Shown here piece by piece: positions 1 through 8,555 of a stretch of 64,000 bases of DNA (positions are counted from its first letter, which is position 1; each line of letters starts with the position of its first letter). Both the position numbers and the translations under genes were made by a program. The DNA comes from Paenibacillus sp. JNUCC32 (GTDB lineage: Bacteria; Bacillota; Bacilli; Paenibacillales; Paenibacillaceae). The notes under the pieces were generated by a model, which saw nothing but the letters and a program-made list of their open reading frames with translations, was not told where the DNA came from and searched no databases. The DNA is taken from positions 5,977,501-6,041,500 of the forward strand of contig NZ_CP062260.1 of assembly GCF_014863545.1 (NCBI RefSeq), written 5' to 3'.

Positions 1-422
1 AGCTGAAGATGGCACGGTACGCTTCGATCGGCGTATCCGTCGTCTCGATCCTGCTAGCGTTGTTCGCGCAGAAGATGAACGTGGCGTTTCTGGTCTCGTT
101 GGCCTTCGCCGTTGCAGCCAGCGCGAATTTGCCGGTCATTCTGTTCACCGTGTTCTGGAAGAGATTTAATACGACGGGCGCGGTCACAGGGATGCTGACG
201 GGTTTGATCAGCACGGTGATTCTCGTGGCCCTTAGCCCGAATATATGGGATCCGGCCGGCAAAGCGATTTTGGTAGGCGATCCGATCTTCCCGATGAGCA
301 ACCCGGGCATCGTCTCCATTCCGCTTGGTTTCCTGGCAGCCTATGTCGGCACGCTGCTCTCCTCTTCCAAGGATGAGGCGAAGTATGCCGAAGTGCTGGT
401 CAAAGCGAATACGGGCGCATAA
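1..422 (+). CDS. sodium:solute symporter, C-terminal part (cut by window edge)
   Basis: This is the C-terminal ~140 residues of a sodium:solute symporter (SSS family, acetate/ActP-like). The reading frame is open from base 3, so the true start lies outside the window. The visible part has hydrophobic segments and ends in a charged cytoplasmic tail. The stretch FAVAASANLPV is shared with the complete symporter next door, and the similarity runs over the whole fragment, so the two genes are tandem paralogs. A hairpin with a T run follows the stop. The family role is cation-coupled uptake of acetate or a related short acid; the substrate cannot be read from the fragment. Confidence 0.9.
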   Translation, partial: LKMARYASIGVSVVSILLALFAQKMNVAFLVSLAFAVAASANLPVILFTVFWKRFNTTGAVTGMLTGLISTVILVALSPNIWDPAGKAILVGDPIFPMSNPGIVSIPLGFLAAYVGTLLSSSKDEAKYAEVLVKANTGA

Positions 423-448
423 ACCCAACAACGGTTTCTTATGAAAAA

Positions 449-495
449 AAGGGTGAACTCCGCTGGTTAACAGCGAAGGGAGTCGCCCTTTTTTT
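449..495 (+). terminator. rho-independent terminator after first symporter
   Basis: An imperfect stem pairs AAGGGTGAACTCCGCT with the downstream AGCGAAGGGAGTCGCCCTT and runs into seven Ts. It separates the two symporter genes, so the second probably has its own promoter. Confidence 0.75.
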
Positions 496-558
496 GCCAT
501 TCTATCGTAAAATAAAAAGCAACAACATTTTGGGGCCATGGCGGAAGGAGGCAGGCAA

Positions 559-2097
559 GTGAACATATCCGGCATCGTTTTTTTTCTGGCGATTGTGGTC
601 GGCACGTTAATGATTACGTATTATGCCGCCAGGCGGACAACGAGCACGAACGATTTCTATGCCGCAGGCAACCGTCTCAGCGGGCTGCAGAACGGCCTAG
701 CCATTTCCGGCGACTATATGAGCGCGGCGTCCTTCCTTGGCATTGCGGGCTCCATTGCGGTGTACGGCTTCGACGGCTTTTTCTATTCGATCGGCTTCCT
801 TGCCTCCTATGTGATCGTGCAGTACATCATAGCCGAGCCCCTTCATAACCTGGGCAGGTATACGATGGCGGATGCGGTGGCGGTCCGGTTCGGCGAGAAA
901 CGGCTGCGCGGATGCATCGCCGTCAATAACATGATGATCACCGTCTTCTATATGATCGCCCAGCTCGTCGGCGCCGGGTGGCTCGTCCATTTGCTGTTCG
1001 GGCTGGAGACGTCGCTCGCCATCGTGCTGGTCGGCGGCTTAATGACCGTCTACGTCACGTTTGGCGGCATGCTCGCGACTTCCTGGGTGCAGATCGTCAA
1101 ATCCATTTTGCTGGTGAGCAGCACCTTTATCGTGAGCCTCATCGTGCTGGCAAGGTTCGATTGGGATCTGCTCGGTTTATTCGAATCCATGAAGAGGGCG
1201 ACCCCATTGCAGGAGCGTTTTCTGATGGCGGGCAACATGTTTGACCACCCGCTGGACATGCTGTCGTTTAATATGGCGCTGGTGTTAGGGACAGCGGGAC
1301 TGCCGCATATTATTGCGCGCTTTTACACGGTTAGGGACCCGCGTACGGTCCGTGCTTCGGTCAGAACGGCGACGTTTACGATCGGCGTTTTTTACGCCAT
1401 GACGATTTTTCTTGGCTTTGGAGCGGCTGCTTTCGTTGATTGGTCCATATTGTCCGAGCGGGTGGAGCTGGCGGCCCCGCTGCTCGCAAGCGAGCTGGGC
1501 GGCGAATTCTTAATGGCCTTTGTATCCGCCGTTGCCTTCGCAACGATACTGGCCGTGATCTCCGGGCTTGTGCTCACGGCCTCCTCGGCGTTTGCCCATG
1601 ACGTCTACAGCAGCATCTTCCGCAGCGGACGGGCGACCGAGGCGCAGCAGATGAGGGTGGCCAAGCTTTCGGCCATCGTCGTTGGCGCGGCTTCGATCGT
1701 GCTTGCGCTCGGGGCACAGACGCTGAACGTGGCGTTCCTCGTGTCGTTTGCTTTCGCGGTTGCCGCCTCGGCTAACCTGCCGGTGCTGCTGTTCACGCTA
1801 TTTTGGCGGAAATTTAATACGCAAGGCGCCATATCGAGCATTACGGCCGGCCTCTCGTCTTCTTTGCTGCTCATGGCTGTCGGGCCCAATGTAATGGACC
1901 CAGTGGCAGGCTGGATTCGGGCGGAAGCAATCTTCCCGCTTAAGCATCCGGGCATCGTCTCCATTCCGATCGGGTTCGCCGGCGGCATCGTCGGCACCCT
2001 GCTATCGCGTAAACGGGGTTCGAGCGGCCATTTCGAGCATATGCAGGCCGTTGCCCATGTCGCGCCGGGTGAAAACCGTTCTCGCGAATTGGGATAA
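559..2097 (+). CDS. sodium:solute symporter (acetate permease-like)
   Basis: This is a complete 512-residue SSS-family transporter with about 13 predicted membrane segments. The N-terminal TNDFYAAGNRLSG motif and the region around GDYMSAASFLG are typical of the ActP/acetate branch. I chose GTG at 559 because GGAAGGAGG lies just upstream; an in-frame ATG at 538 precedes that Shine-Dalgarno and is unlikely. The family couples sodium or proton entry to uptake of acetate, pyruvate or related monocarboxylates at the cytoplasmic membrane. It is a tandem paralog of the partial gene before it. No small DUF485 partner (YjcH-like), often found beside actP, is visible downstream. Confidence 0.88.
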   Translation: MNISGIVFFLAIVVGTLMITYYAARRTTSTNDFYAAGNRLSGLQNGLAISGDYMSAASFLGIAGSIAVYGFDGFFYSIGFLASYVIVQYIIAEPLHNLGRYTMADAVAVRFGEKRLRGCIAVNNMMITVFYMIAQLVGAGWLVHLLFGLETSLAIVLVGGLMTVYVTFGGMLATSWVQIVKSILLVSSTFIVSLIVLARFDWDLLGLFESMKRATPLQERFLMAGNMFDHPLDMLSFNMALVLGTAGLPHIIARFYTVRDPRTVRASVRTATFTIGVFYAMTIFLGFGAAAFVDWSILSERVELAAPLLASELGGEFLMAFVSAVAFATILAVISGLVLTASSAFAHDVYSSIFRSGRATEAQQMRVAKLSAIVVGAASIVLALGAQTLNVAFLVSFAFAVAASANLPVLLFTLFWRKFNTQGAISSITAGLSSSLLLMAVGPNVMDPVAGWIRAEAIFPLKHPGIVSIPIGFAGGIVGTLLSRKRGSSGHFEHMQAVAHVAPGENRSRELG

Positions 2098-2152
2098 CTG
2101 CTAATTACATATGAATTTTAGTTTGGGCCACGATCGTTTCCCTGTACCGTTC

Positions 2153-2170
2153 ATTGTGCATGTGCACAAT
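2153..2170. promoter_or_regulatory. perfect 8+2+8 palindrome, candidate operator
   Basis: ATTGTGCA-TG-TGCACAAT is a perfect inverted repeat about 130 bp ahead of the permease remnant that begins the glycerate kinase locus. The likely binder by context is the CdaR-type regulator encoded at 3835-4869. Binding by CdaR is inference; the palindrome itself is directly visible. Confidence 0.5.
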
Positions 2171-2302
2171 AAATACCGTTATGGCGTCAATAGGATTGAA
2201 CGCGACATTCCGGTTATACTGTATCCTGTAAGCGCAATCATAGTTTCATAAGGCATGATTACATCATTGTTCACAAGCTATATTGCTTAAGGCATTCACA
2301 AC

Positions 2303-2473
2303 ATGGATGGGACAGTTATACATTGGGGCGGAGCCGTTGCCGGACTGATTATCGCCATTGTCTTGATTTTTAGAAAGGTGAACCCGGTCTATGCCTTGTT
2401 TGGAGGCGCTGTCATTGGAGGCCTGCTGGGCGGAGCTACCATTGATCTTTTAAGAGATCGTACTGTGGAGTGA
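2303..2473 (+). pseudogene. N-terminal remnant of a GntP-type gluconate/glycerate permease
   Basis: An open frame encodes 56 residues (MDGTVIHWGGAVAGLIIAIV, then KVNPVYALFGGAVIGGLLGG). This resembles the first one to two membrane segments of GntP-family permeases, which are normally about 430-450 residues. It ends with RDRTVE and TGA directly before the glycerate kinase gene. GntP permeases commonly sit beside glycerate kinase and CdaR, so the position fits a permease that lost all but its N-terminus by deletion. There is no clear strong ribosome binding site. The alternative is an unrelated small two-helix membrane protein; the family call rests on pattern memory. Confidence 0.55.
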
Positions 2474-2502
2474 AATATATTAAGGATAGGCAGGGGATAA
2501 CC

Positions 2503-3651
2503 ATGAAGCAGGATTATATTATTGTACTCGCGCCCGATTCATTTAAAGAGAGCATGACCGCAAAGGAAGTCTGCGAAGCGATGGAACGCGGCATCAAGAA
2601 GGGAAACCCGAATGTGACGTGTATCCATGTGCCCATGGCTGACGGCGGTGAAGGTACGATGCAATCCCTTGTGGATGCTACGGGCGGTACGGTCCATACC
2701 GTCACCGTGACGGGTCCGTTGGGCGATCAGGTGGAGGCATCCTACGGCATTTCAGGCGATGGCAGCACCGGGGTACTGGAAATGGCCAGCGCCAGCGGAA
2801 TTCATCTGGTCCCGATCGCACAGCGGAATCCGCTGGTGACCACCACCTACGGGACGGGCGAGCTGATCAAGGCTTGCCTTGACCACGGCGTAAGCCGGCT
2901 GCTGATCGGGATCGGCGGCAGCGCGACGAATGACGGCGGTGCCGGGGTGGTTCAGGCGCTCGGCGGCAAGCTGCTGGATGCGGAAGGGAAGGAGCTTGCT
3001 TTTGGCGGAGGGGAGCTGGGTCGTCTTGCGCGCTTGGACTTAAGCGGCTTTGATCCGCGGCTTCAGGATGTCGAGGTCGAAGTGGCCTGCGACGTGACCA
3101 ACCCGCTCTGCGGCGAAACGGGAGCCTCTCATGTATTCGGACCGCAGAAGGGCGCTACGCCGGAGATGATCGAGCAGTTGGACAGAAATCTCCGGAATTA
3201 CGCCGGGGTAATGAAGCAGCAGCTGGGCAAGGATATCATAGACTATCCAGGCGCCGGCGCGGCCGGTGGTCTTGGCGGCGGGCTGATGGCCTTCCTGAAC
3301 GGGACGCTGAAGAATGGGATCGATATGGTCGTTGACTATACGGGACTTGAAGAGAAAGTGCGCCAGGCGGATATGGTATGGACCGGCGAAGGCGGGATGG
3401 ACTTCCAGACGCAGTATGGCAAAACTCCGTTCGGTGTCGCGAGAGTGGCGAAGAAGCATGGCAAGCCTGTCGTTGCTCTGGCCGGCCGGGTTGGTGACGG
3501 GATCGATGTGCTGTATGATCAAGGGATGGACGCGATTTTCGGCATCATGCCGGGTGCTGCCACGCTGTCGGAGGCGCTGGCGAACGGCGTGCAGAACGTG
3601 GAGAGAACATCCGAGAATATCGTCCGTCTCATGGCTTCTTTGAACAAGTAA
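2503..3651 (+). CDS. glxK: glycerate kinase (GarK/GlxK type)
   Basis: This is a 382-residue type I glycerate kinase, near the usual 375-385. It phosphorylates D-glycerate with ATP in the cytoplasm, feeding glycerate from sugar-acid or glyoxylate breakdown into glycolysis. Visible signatures are the N-terminal APDSFKESMTAKEVCEAMERG, the glycine-rich GIGGSATNDGGAG, CDVTNPLCG and GAAGGLGGGL. I chose ATG 2503, preceded by GGCAGGGG; an in-frame GTG at 2470 overlaps the stop of the permease remnant and lacks a site. The upstream permease remnant and the downstream CdaR regulator make this a glycerate/sugar-diacid locus. Confidence 0.93.
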   Translation: MKQDYIIVLAPDSFKESMTAKEVCEAMERGIKKGNPNVTCIHVPMADGGEGTMQSLVDATGGTVHTVTVTGPLGDQVEASYGISGDGSTGVLEMASASGIHLVPIAQRNPLVTTTYGTGELIKACLDHGVSRLLIGIGGSATNDGGAGVVQALGGKLLDAEGKELAFGGGELGRLARLDLSGFDPRLQDVEVEVACDVTNPLCGETGASHVFGPQKGATPEMIEQLDRNLRNYAGVMKQQLGKDIIDYPGAGAAGGLGGGLMAFLNGTLKNGIDMVVDYTGLEEKVRQADMVWTGEGGMDFQTQYGKTPFGVARVAKKHGKPVVALAGRVGDGIDVLYDQGMDAIFGIMPGAATLSEALANGVQNVERTSENIVRLMASLNK

Positions 3652-3834
3652 TCATACCCTTCTTAAAGAGGATGCAAGGGAGCTGACCTGCCGGGGGCGG
3701 CTTCTTTTTTCTCTGCGGGCGGGATATGGATCGGCAGCCGGATGTGCACACTAGGAAAAGATTTTTTTCCTATGGAGTCTACAATGTCATCATATTGGTA
3801 ACACATGACAGGCATGTTAGGAGGGGCATCATGC

Positions 3835-4869
3835 ATGAAACTATCACGACCTTTGGCGGAAAATATCGCAAGAGAAATGATGCGCGTCATTCCTTACAAC
3901 ATTAACGTGATGGATGAGAACGGAATCATTATGGGCAGCGGGGACCCCGCGCGGATCGGCACGCTGCATACAGGTGCACAGAAAGCCATACAAACCGGAC
4001 GGATCTATGAGGTTTATGAAGCCGGCGGCGGCATGAAGCCCGGTGTGAACGAACCCATTGTGGTGGATGATGAGGTGATCGGCGTTGTTGGCATTACAGG
4101 TCATCCGGATGAGGTGAGACCGCTCAGCAATTTGCTCCAGGTGACCGTTGTGTTATTGATCGAGCAGGAGCGTCAGAACAAGGCGATGTTAAACCAACGT
4201 CAAAACCGGGAGAAGTTCTATCATGAGCTATCCTATCGCAAGGCTCCTTATGATGAGCCTTTTATGGAGCGTGCTGAAGCCTATGGGCTTGACCTGACGC
4301 GCAAATGCCGGGTGCTGTTAGTGCAGAGCTCGATGGGCGAGAAGGCGTTCCGCCATTTGCAGCAAGCGTACCCCCAAAGCTGGAACTTGGAGAATGACAA
4401 AACCGTATTTTTCGTGACGGATGTCTTAAGATTCGGGAGTCTTCTGGACAGGCTGATCGACCTGGACGAAGTCCTTCGCATGGGGATCGGGGAGCAGGAG
4501 GAGCTCGCTTCTACCTCGCTGGAGCAGGCGGTATCCGCCCTGGAGCTGGGAATGAACATCGATCCCCATCGCAAGGTGAATTTTTATAAGGATTTAAGGT
4601 TTCTGATCGGACTGTCCCATACTTCGGATGATGCTCATGCCTCGCTGTATCCGTTGCTGGAGCAGGGCGGAGACAAGCTGGATCTGATAGAGACGCTTCA
4701 GGTCTACATTGCCGAGAACGGTGATCATAACAGCACGGTCAAAAGACTCAACATTCACCGGAACACCTTGAACTACCGCTTAAACCGGATCAAGCAGCTG
4801 ACTGGCAAAAATCCGCGCCATGTGCTGGATCTGTTTGAATTGCTGTGCGGGTTGATGTGGAGAAGGTGA
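3835..4869 (+). CDS. CdaR-family sugar diacid regulator
   Basis: This 344-residue regulator has an N-terminal sugar-diacid recognition domain (about residues 5-130, including the NVMDENGIIMGSGD and GGGMKPGVNEPIV stretches). A PucR/CdaR-type C-terminal helix-turn-helix (about 285-340) contains STVKRLNIHRNTLNYRLNRI. Members respond to glycerate, glucarate or galactarate and activate the corresponding catabolic genes. ATG 3835 was chosen because it follows AGGAGGGG; earlier in-frame ATGs overlap or precede that site. It follows glycerate kinase with about 180 bp between, and is a good candidate for binding the palindrome at 2153-2170. Confidence 0.88.
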   Translation: MKLSRPLAENIAREMMRVIPYNINVMDENGIIMGSGDPARIGTLHTGAQKAIQTGRIYEVYEAGGGMKPGVNEPIVVDDEVIGVVGITGHPDEVRPLSNLLQVTVVLLIEQERQNKAMLNQRQNREKFYHELSYRKAPYDEPFMERAEAYGLDLTRKCRVLLVQSSMGEKAFRHLQQAYPQSWNLENDKTVFFVTDVLRFGSLLDRLIDLDEVLRMGIGEQEELASTSLEQAVSALELGMNIDPHRKVNFYKDLRFLIGLSHTSDDAHASLYPLLEQGGDKLDLIETLQVYIAENGDHNSTVKRLNIHRNTLNYRLNRIKQLTGKNPRHVLDLFELLCGLMWRR

Positions 4870-4871
4870 TG

Positions 4872-4895
4872 GCCGCTCAAGCATGGGCGGCTTTT
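4872..4895 (+). terminator. weak terminator after cdaR-like gene
   Basis: A short GCCGC/GCGGC stem is followed by four Ts just after the regulator stop. It is modest and would need experimental support. Confidence 0.4.
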
Positions 4896-4998
4896 ATCTC
4901 CATAATCTTTTGTGGATGATTACCACCCCGCATTCTTCGTTCTTCACGTTCAAAAGGGCAGTTCCAAGCGTCGAGAGACCTTGGGCTGCCCCTTCTGT

Positions 4999-5880
4999 TT
5001 ATTTAATGCCAAGCCGCATGCGGTAGCTGAGCATCACGGGAAGCGTCCGCCCCTGGAAATGCTCCTCGACCAGCGCATGGAACTGCTCGATGTTGTCGTT
5101 CAATTCGTTTGGTTTCAGCTTGAATACGGTCTGGATGCCGCCTTGGCTGACGGCAAGGCCGGTATACCGGTCGGCGGTGAACGGCTCCATATGGTGGAAC
5201 ACGATCTCTTTGGAGAACCGGAACAGTCCGCTTTCCCGGATATGCTTCAGATGCTCGTTCTTATTTCCTTTATAGGCCTGCTCCTGAGGCTCCACATGGT
5301 CGTCGATGATGGCCTCTGCCCGTTCAATCAGCTCATGGTAGGCTTGCTCCACCTTCCAGGTCAGGCTCGGCGGCCAATCGCAATCATATACCGCGAATAT
5401 CCCTTCGTCACGCAGAACGCGGGAAACCTCCTTCAATGTGCTGGCCGGGTCCATCCAGTGAAAGGATTGGGAACAGGTGATGATGTCGGCGGACTGATCC
5501 TTCAGCGCCAATTGGTTGGAATAGCCGGAGACGAACTTGATGTCGGCGATATCCGTGCCGCTGCTGCGTGCTTCCTGTTCCAGCGTTTGCAATTTGGCGA
5601 CGGCTTTGCCGCGCATATCATCATTCGGCTCAACCCCGATGACTTGATCCGCCGCGTCTTTCCATGCAAAGGAGGAAAGCCCCGTTCCGCATCCCAAGTC
5701 GACGACGACAGAGGGCTTGCGTTCCAAATAGCCTGTCAGCAGGGCGACAACCTCCTGGGGGGCTTCGGGGCGATGCTGGTCGTAGGTATCCTCAAAGCCG
5801 GTAAAACGATCCACGTTGCTGGCACGGTTTCCCTCGGGAACAAAATCCTTGCTCCACACTTCGGTCATATCCTTGGTCAT
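4999..5880 (-). CDS. class I SAM-dependent methyltransferase
   Basis: This 293-residue protein has a Rossmann-type methyltransferase core. Motif I is VVDLGCGTG (about residues 58-66), followed by the acidic loop GVEPNDDM and the DIITCSQSFHWM region typical of UbiE/BioC-like methyltransferases. ATG 5880 follows AAGGAG on the minus strand. The substrate is unknown. The first residues, with DRFTGFEDTYDQHRP, match the common 'class I SAM methyltransferase' N-terminus in Bacillota. It stands alone: the regulator upstream converges on it and the HAD gene diverges from it, so no pathway can be inferred. Confidence 0.88.
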   Translation of the reverse strand: MTKDMTEVWSKDFVPEGNRASNVDRFTGFEDTYDQHRPEAPQEVVALLTGYLERKPSVVVDLGCGTGLSSFAWKDAADQVIGVEPNDDMRGKAVAKLQTLEQEARSSGTDIADIKFVSGYSNQLALKDQSADIITCSQSFHWMDPASTLKEVSRVLRDEGIFAVYDCDWPPSLTWKVEQAYHELIERAEAIIDDHVEPQEQAYKGNKNEHLKHIRESGLFRFSKEIVFHHMEPFTADRYTGLAVSQGGIQTVFKLKPNELNDNIEQFHALVEEHFQGRTLPVMLSYRMRLGIK

Positions 5881-6099
5881 CGTTACTCATCTCCTTATCC
5901 GGGTACATGAATCAGGCATTAGGCATCAGGCATAACAAAAGGTGCTTTCTTGGCTTGCGCAATTATAGACGAAGGCTCCAATCGCCGTTTTCTGCCGCTG
6001 TAATGCCATCATATCATAGGAAAGGAACTTATTAACAGACGGGCTTGACCCGGGTAGTGCCGATGCGGGTACAATAGAGGAATCGAATGAGGAAGAGGG

Positions 6100-6840
6100 A
6101 TGAACATGAAGACACCAACAGCAACGAAGGGGATCTTCTTCGATGTGGACGATACATTGTATGACCATCTGGCGCCTTTTCGCGAGGCCGTGCAGGAGAT
6201 TGCCAATCCCGATGAGGCATTTCCTTATGAAGCCGCCTACCATCGGATGCGCTATTACAGCGACAAGCTGTCCGTCGAGCTGGGAGGAGCCGGAACGGCA
6301 GCTTACGGGGATGCGGTCGAGGATATGCGCAGACGCCGGTTTCAGTTAGCGTTGGCCGAATTCGGCGTGCGACTGACTCTTGAGGAGGCCGAAGCGGTAC
6401 AGCAGACGTATCTGGACCTGCAGTATAACATCACGATGTTTGAGGGCGCCCGGGAGCTTCTGATGAAACTGGCGGATGCCGGGCATGTCGTAGGCTTGAT
6501 TACCAATGGACCGACCGAACACCAGATGAACAAAATCGCGGCGATGAAGCTGGGCGGCCTGATACCGGAGGATCGGCTATTCGTATCCGGTGCCGTCGGC
6601 TGGGACAAGCCCGATCCGCGGATCTTCCACCATGTGAACAGGCAGACCGGGACGAAGCCGGAGAACTCTTATTACGTCGGGGACTCATGGCGCAATGACG
6701 TGGTCGGAGCCCTGGCTGCGGGCTGGCATGTAATTTGGTTCAATCACCGGAGCGTCGGGCCGGAATCGGAGCATCGGCCGCAGCATACCGTTGCGAGTTA
6801 CGAAGAGCTCGAGCGGCTGCTGGAAGAGATTATCGGATAA
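6100..6840 (+). CDS. HAD-superfamily hydrolase
   Basis: This 246-residue HAD phosphatase has motif I FFDVDDTLYD (the nucleophile is the first Asp of DVDDT), motif II GLITNGPTEHQ, the conserved Lys in GAVGWDKPDPRIF, and motif IV YVGDSWRNDVVGA. The helical cap lies between about residues 20 and 110. The closest general group is the YjjG/pyrimidine 5'-nucleotidase-like HAD-IA subfamily, which removes phosphate from small metabolites; the substrate cannot be told. The start follows GAGGAAGAGGG. It is monocistronic as far as can be seen. Confidence 0.88.
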   Translation: MNMKTPTATKGIFFDVDDTLYDHLAPFREAVQEIANPDEAFPYEAAYHRMRYYSDKLSVELGGAGTAAYGDAVEDMRRRRFQLALAEFGVRLTLEEAEAVQQTYLDLQYNITMFEGARELLMKLADAGHVVGLITNGPTEHQMNKIAAMKLGGLIPEDRLFVSGAVGWDKPDPRIFHHVNRQTGTKPENSYYVGDSWRNDVVGALAAGWHVIWFNHRSVGPESEHRPQHTVASYEELERLLEEIIG

Positions 6841-6951
6841 CAAAATGGGCGGTCCCCCTGATCCGCTGCCCAAGCGGGCTGCTGCCGCATTGTTCGAAAG
6901 GCTATGGTCAGGCTCTTTAAACGAAGGGCTTGGCTTTTTTTGTTCTATATT

Positions 6952-7004
6952 CAACCGAATGGTTGACTTTATGAAATTCGCCCATTATAGTTAACCATAT
7001 GGTT
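6952..7004 (+). promoter_or_regulatory. arsR-type promoter with two palindromic operators
   Basis: A near-consensus promoter is visible: TTGACT (6963-6968), a 17-base spacer and TATAGT (6986-6991). Two inverted repeats bracket it: CAACC-GAAT-GGTTG (6952-6965) over the -35 box and AACCATATGGTT (6993-7004) at the start codon. Their centres are 40 bp apart, about four helical turns. The predicted transcription start is at or within a base of the ATG at 6999, so the mRNA would be leaderless. Autorepression by the encoded ArsR protein is inferred. Confidence 0.75.
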
Positions 7005-7343
7005 GAACAAAATAATGAAGAACAACTGGATCACATCTTCCATGCTCTGGCTGACCCGACCCGAAGAGAGATGGTGCGCATGATCGCATCGCAGGAACGG
7101 ACGGTATCTGAGCTGGCTGAACCGTTTGACATGTCGCTTGCGGCAGCCTCCAAGCATATCAAGGTACTGGAGCGCTCCGGCCTGCTCGAACGGTCCATCC
7201 ATGGACGGACGCATACCTGTCGTCTGAATCCGAACGTCATGTCAAGAGCGATGGAATGGCTGCAATTCTACGAACGATTCTGGGACCGGCAATTTGATGC
7301 GCTTGAACGCGAGCTGAACAAAGCGAAGAGGGAGGAGCACTAG
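6999..7343 (+). CDS. ArsR-family transcriptional regulator
   Basis: This 114-residue winged-helix regulator matches the ArsR type that commonly accompanies AHSA1/SRPBCC genes (FHALADPTRREMVRMIA; recognition helix around SLAAASKHIKVLERSGLL; wing RSIHGRTHTCRLNP). No metal-binding ELCVCDL-type cysteine motif is present, so it is not an arsenic or metal sensor of that kind. There is no Shine-Dalgarno before the ATG, and the promoter geometry predicts a leaderless transcript. It likely controls itself and the AHSA1 and VOC genes that follow on the same strand. Confidence 0.9.
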   Translation: MVEQNNEEQLDHIFHALADPTRREMVRMIASQERTVSELAEPFDMSLAAASKHIKVLERSGLLERSIHGRTHTCRLNPNVMSRAMEWLQFYERFWDRQFDALERELNKAKREEH

Positions 7344-7441
7344 AAGAATCCTTAGGAATACCGCTGAACATCCTGGACAACGATGAGTAACGTAGGGAAA
7401 TAGACGCAATACCACTTTTGATAAGAGAAGGATGATTAACA

Positions 7442-7939
7442 TTGGATAACGCCTCCACTACCACGCTGATCATGAAACGCCAATTTGAGGCAGCGCCGGA
7501 AAGAGTATTTGATGCCTGGTTAAATCCCGACATGATGAGGAAATGGTTGTTTACGATGGAAACAACGAACAAAATCGCCCGCAACGATCCGCGCGTGGGC
7601 GGAAGCTGGGAGATTGTTGACGTGAGGGAAGGCAAGGAGTACCGGGCCATTGGAGAGTATCTGGTCATAGACCGGCCGCGTAAGTTGGTGCTCACCTTCA
7701 AGATGCCCCAGTTCAGCGACACCGTGGACCGCATTACGGTGGAGTTCAAAGCCGTAGACGCGGGATGCGAAATGACGTTCTCCCAGGAGATCGTTGTCCC
7801 TCATGAGGAAGACTGGACCGCAGAGGATATTGAAAAAGCGCTGACCGAATACCATGACCAAACCGAGCATGGCTGGGGTTATATGTTTGAGGGGCTGAAG
7901 CAGCTGTTAGAGACAGGAACGATAAACTACCCATCTTAA
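7442..7939 (+). CDS. SRPBCC/AHSA1-domain protein
   Basis: This 165-residue START-like (SRPBCC, AHSA1-type) protein begins with an ASTTTLIMKRQFEAAPERVFDAW segment and has the family's WLNPDMMRKW and GGSWEIVD stretches. Members form a hydrophobic ligand cavity; no enzyme activity is established for this branch. The likely start is TTG 7442, about 11 bases after AGAAGG. An in-frame ATG at codon 12 is the alternative, but that would remove the first beta strand. It sits between an ArsR regulator and a VOC protein, a very common trio in Bacillota. Confidence 0.85.
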   Translation: MDNASTTTLIMKRQFEAAPERVFDAWLNPDMMRKWLFTMETTNKIARNDPRVGGSWEIVDVREGKEYRAIGEYLVIDRPRKLVLTFKMPQFSDTVDRITVEFKAVDAGCEMTFSQEIVVPHEEDWTAEDIEKALTEYHDQTEHGWGYMFEGLKQLLETGTINYPS

Positions 7940-7968
7940 ACCGATGAATAAGGGAGCGTGTGTTATCG

Positions 7969-8370
7969 ATGAAGAGTGTGACCCCGTTTTTAATGTTTCA
8001 GGGCAACGCGGAAGAAGCTATGAACCATTACATTTCCATTATTGAGGATTCCGAAATCATCAGCATTACCCGTTATGGACCCAATCAGCCGGGAGCCGAG
8101 GGAAGCGTCATGCATGCGGCCTTTTCGTTGAAGGGACAAACGTTCATGTGCATCGACAGCAACGTGAAGCATGAGTTTACGTTCACGCCTTCCTTCTCCA
8201 TCTATCTGACTTGCGAATCCGAAGCCGAGATCGAGAAGGTATACGGTGCTTTGATCGATGGCGGAGGTGCGATGATGCCGCTGGATAACTATGGATTCAG
8301 CCAAAAGTTCGGCTGGATCGCGGACAAGTTCGGCGTATCCTGGCAGCTTAATCTGCCAAGCGAAGCGTAG
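7969..8370 (+). CDS. VOC-family protein (PhnB/glyoxalase-like)
   Basis: This 133-residue vicinal-oxygen-chelate protein has the N-terminal VTPFLMFQGNAEEAMNHYIS pattern of PhnB-like proteins and ends with GWIADKFGVSWQLNLPSEA. This type often lacks demonstrated enzyme activity and accompanies AHSA1 proteins. ATG 7969 follows AAGGGAGC with about ten bases between; an in-frame GTG at 7960 overlaps that site and was rejected. It is the last gene of the ArsR operon and is followed by a strong terminator. Confidence 0.86.
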   Translation: MKSVTPFLMFQGNAEEAMNHYISIIEDSEIISITRYGPNQPGAEGSVMHAAFSLKGQTFMCIDSNVKHEFTFTPSFSIYLTCESEAEIEKVYGALIDGGGAMMPLDNYGFSQKFGWIADKFGVSWQLNLPSEA

Positions 8371-8391
8371 CCTTGAGCAGTTGATTAATCT

Positions 8392-8425
8392 AGGGACGGG
8401 CCCGGAAGGGGCCTGTCCCTTTTTG
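8392..8425 (+). terminator. rho-independent terminator of ArsR-AHSA1-VOC operon
   Basis: AGGGACGGGCCC pairs with GGGGCCTGTCCCT (one mismatch) around a GGAA loop and is followed by five Ts. Confidence 0.85.
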
Positions 8426-8555
8426 CGCTGCGCTGCAAGGAAGGCATTGCGCAGCTTGATGCTCTCGATCAAGAGCCGTGCTGTCCCTCACCGCATGCCC
8501 AACGGAAGAATATAGCAATGCGCAGCCGCAAATCCCATGCCGCTGCTTATGCTGC

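Noticed and set aside
2196..2220. Sigma-A promoter TTGAAC/TATACT before the permease remnant
   Set aside because: The spacing is only 13 bases, too short for sigma-A.
4912..5910. Plus-strand frame of 332 codons opposite the methyltransferase
   Set aside because: The minus strand has clear SAM-binding motifs and a ribosome site; this frame has neither.
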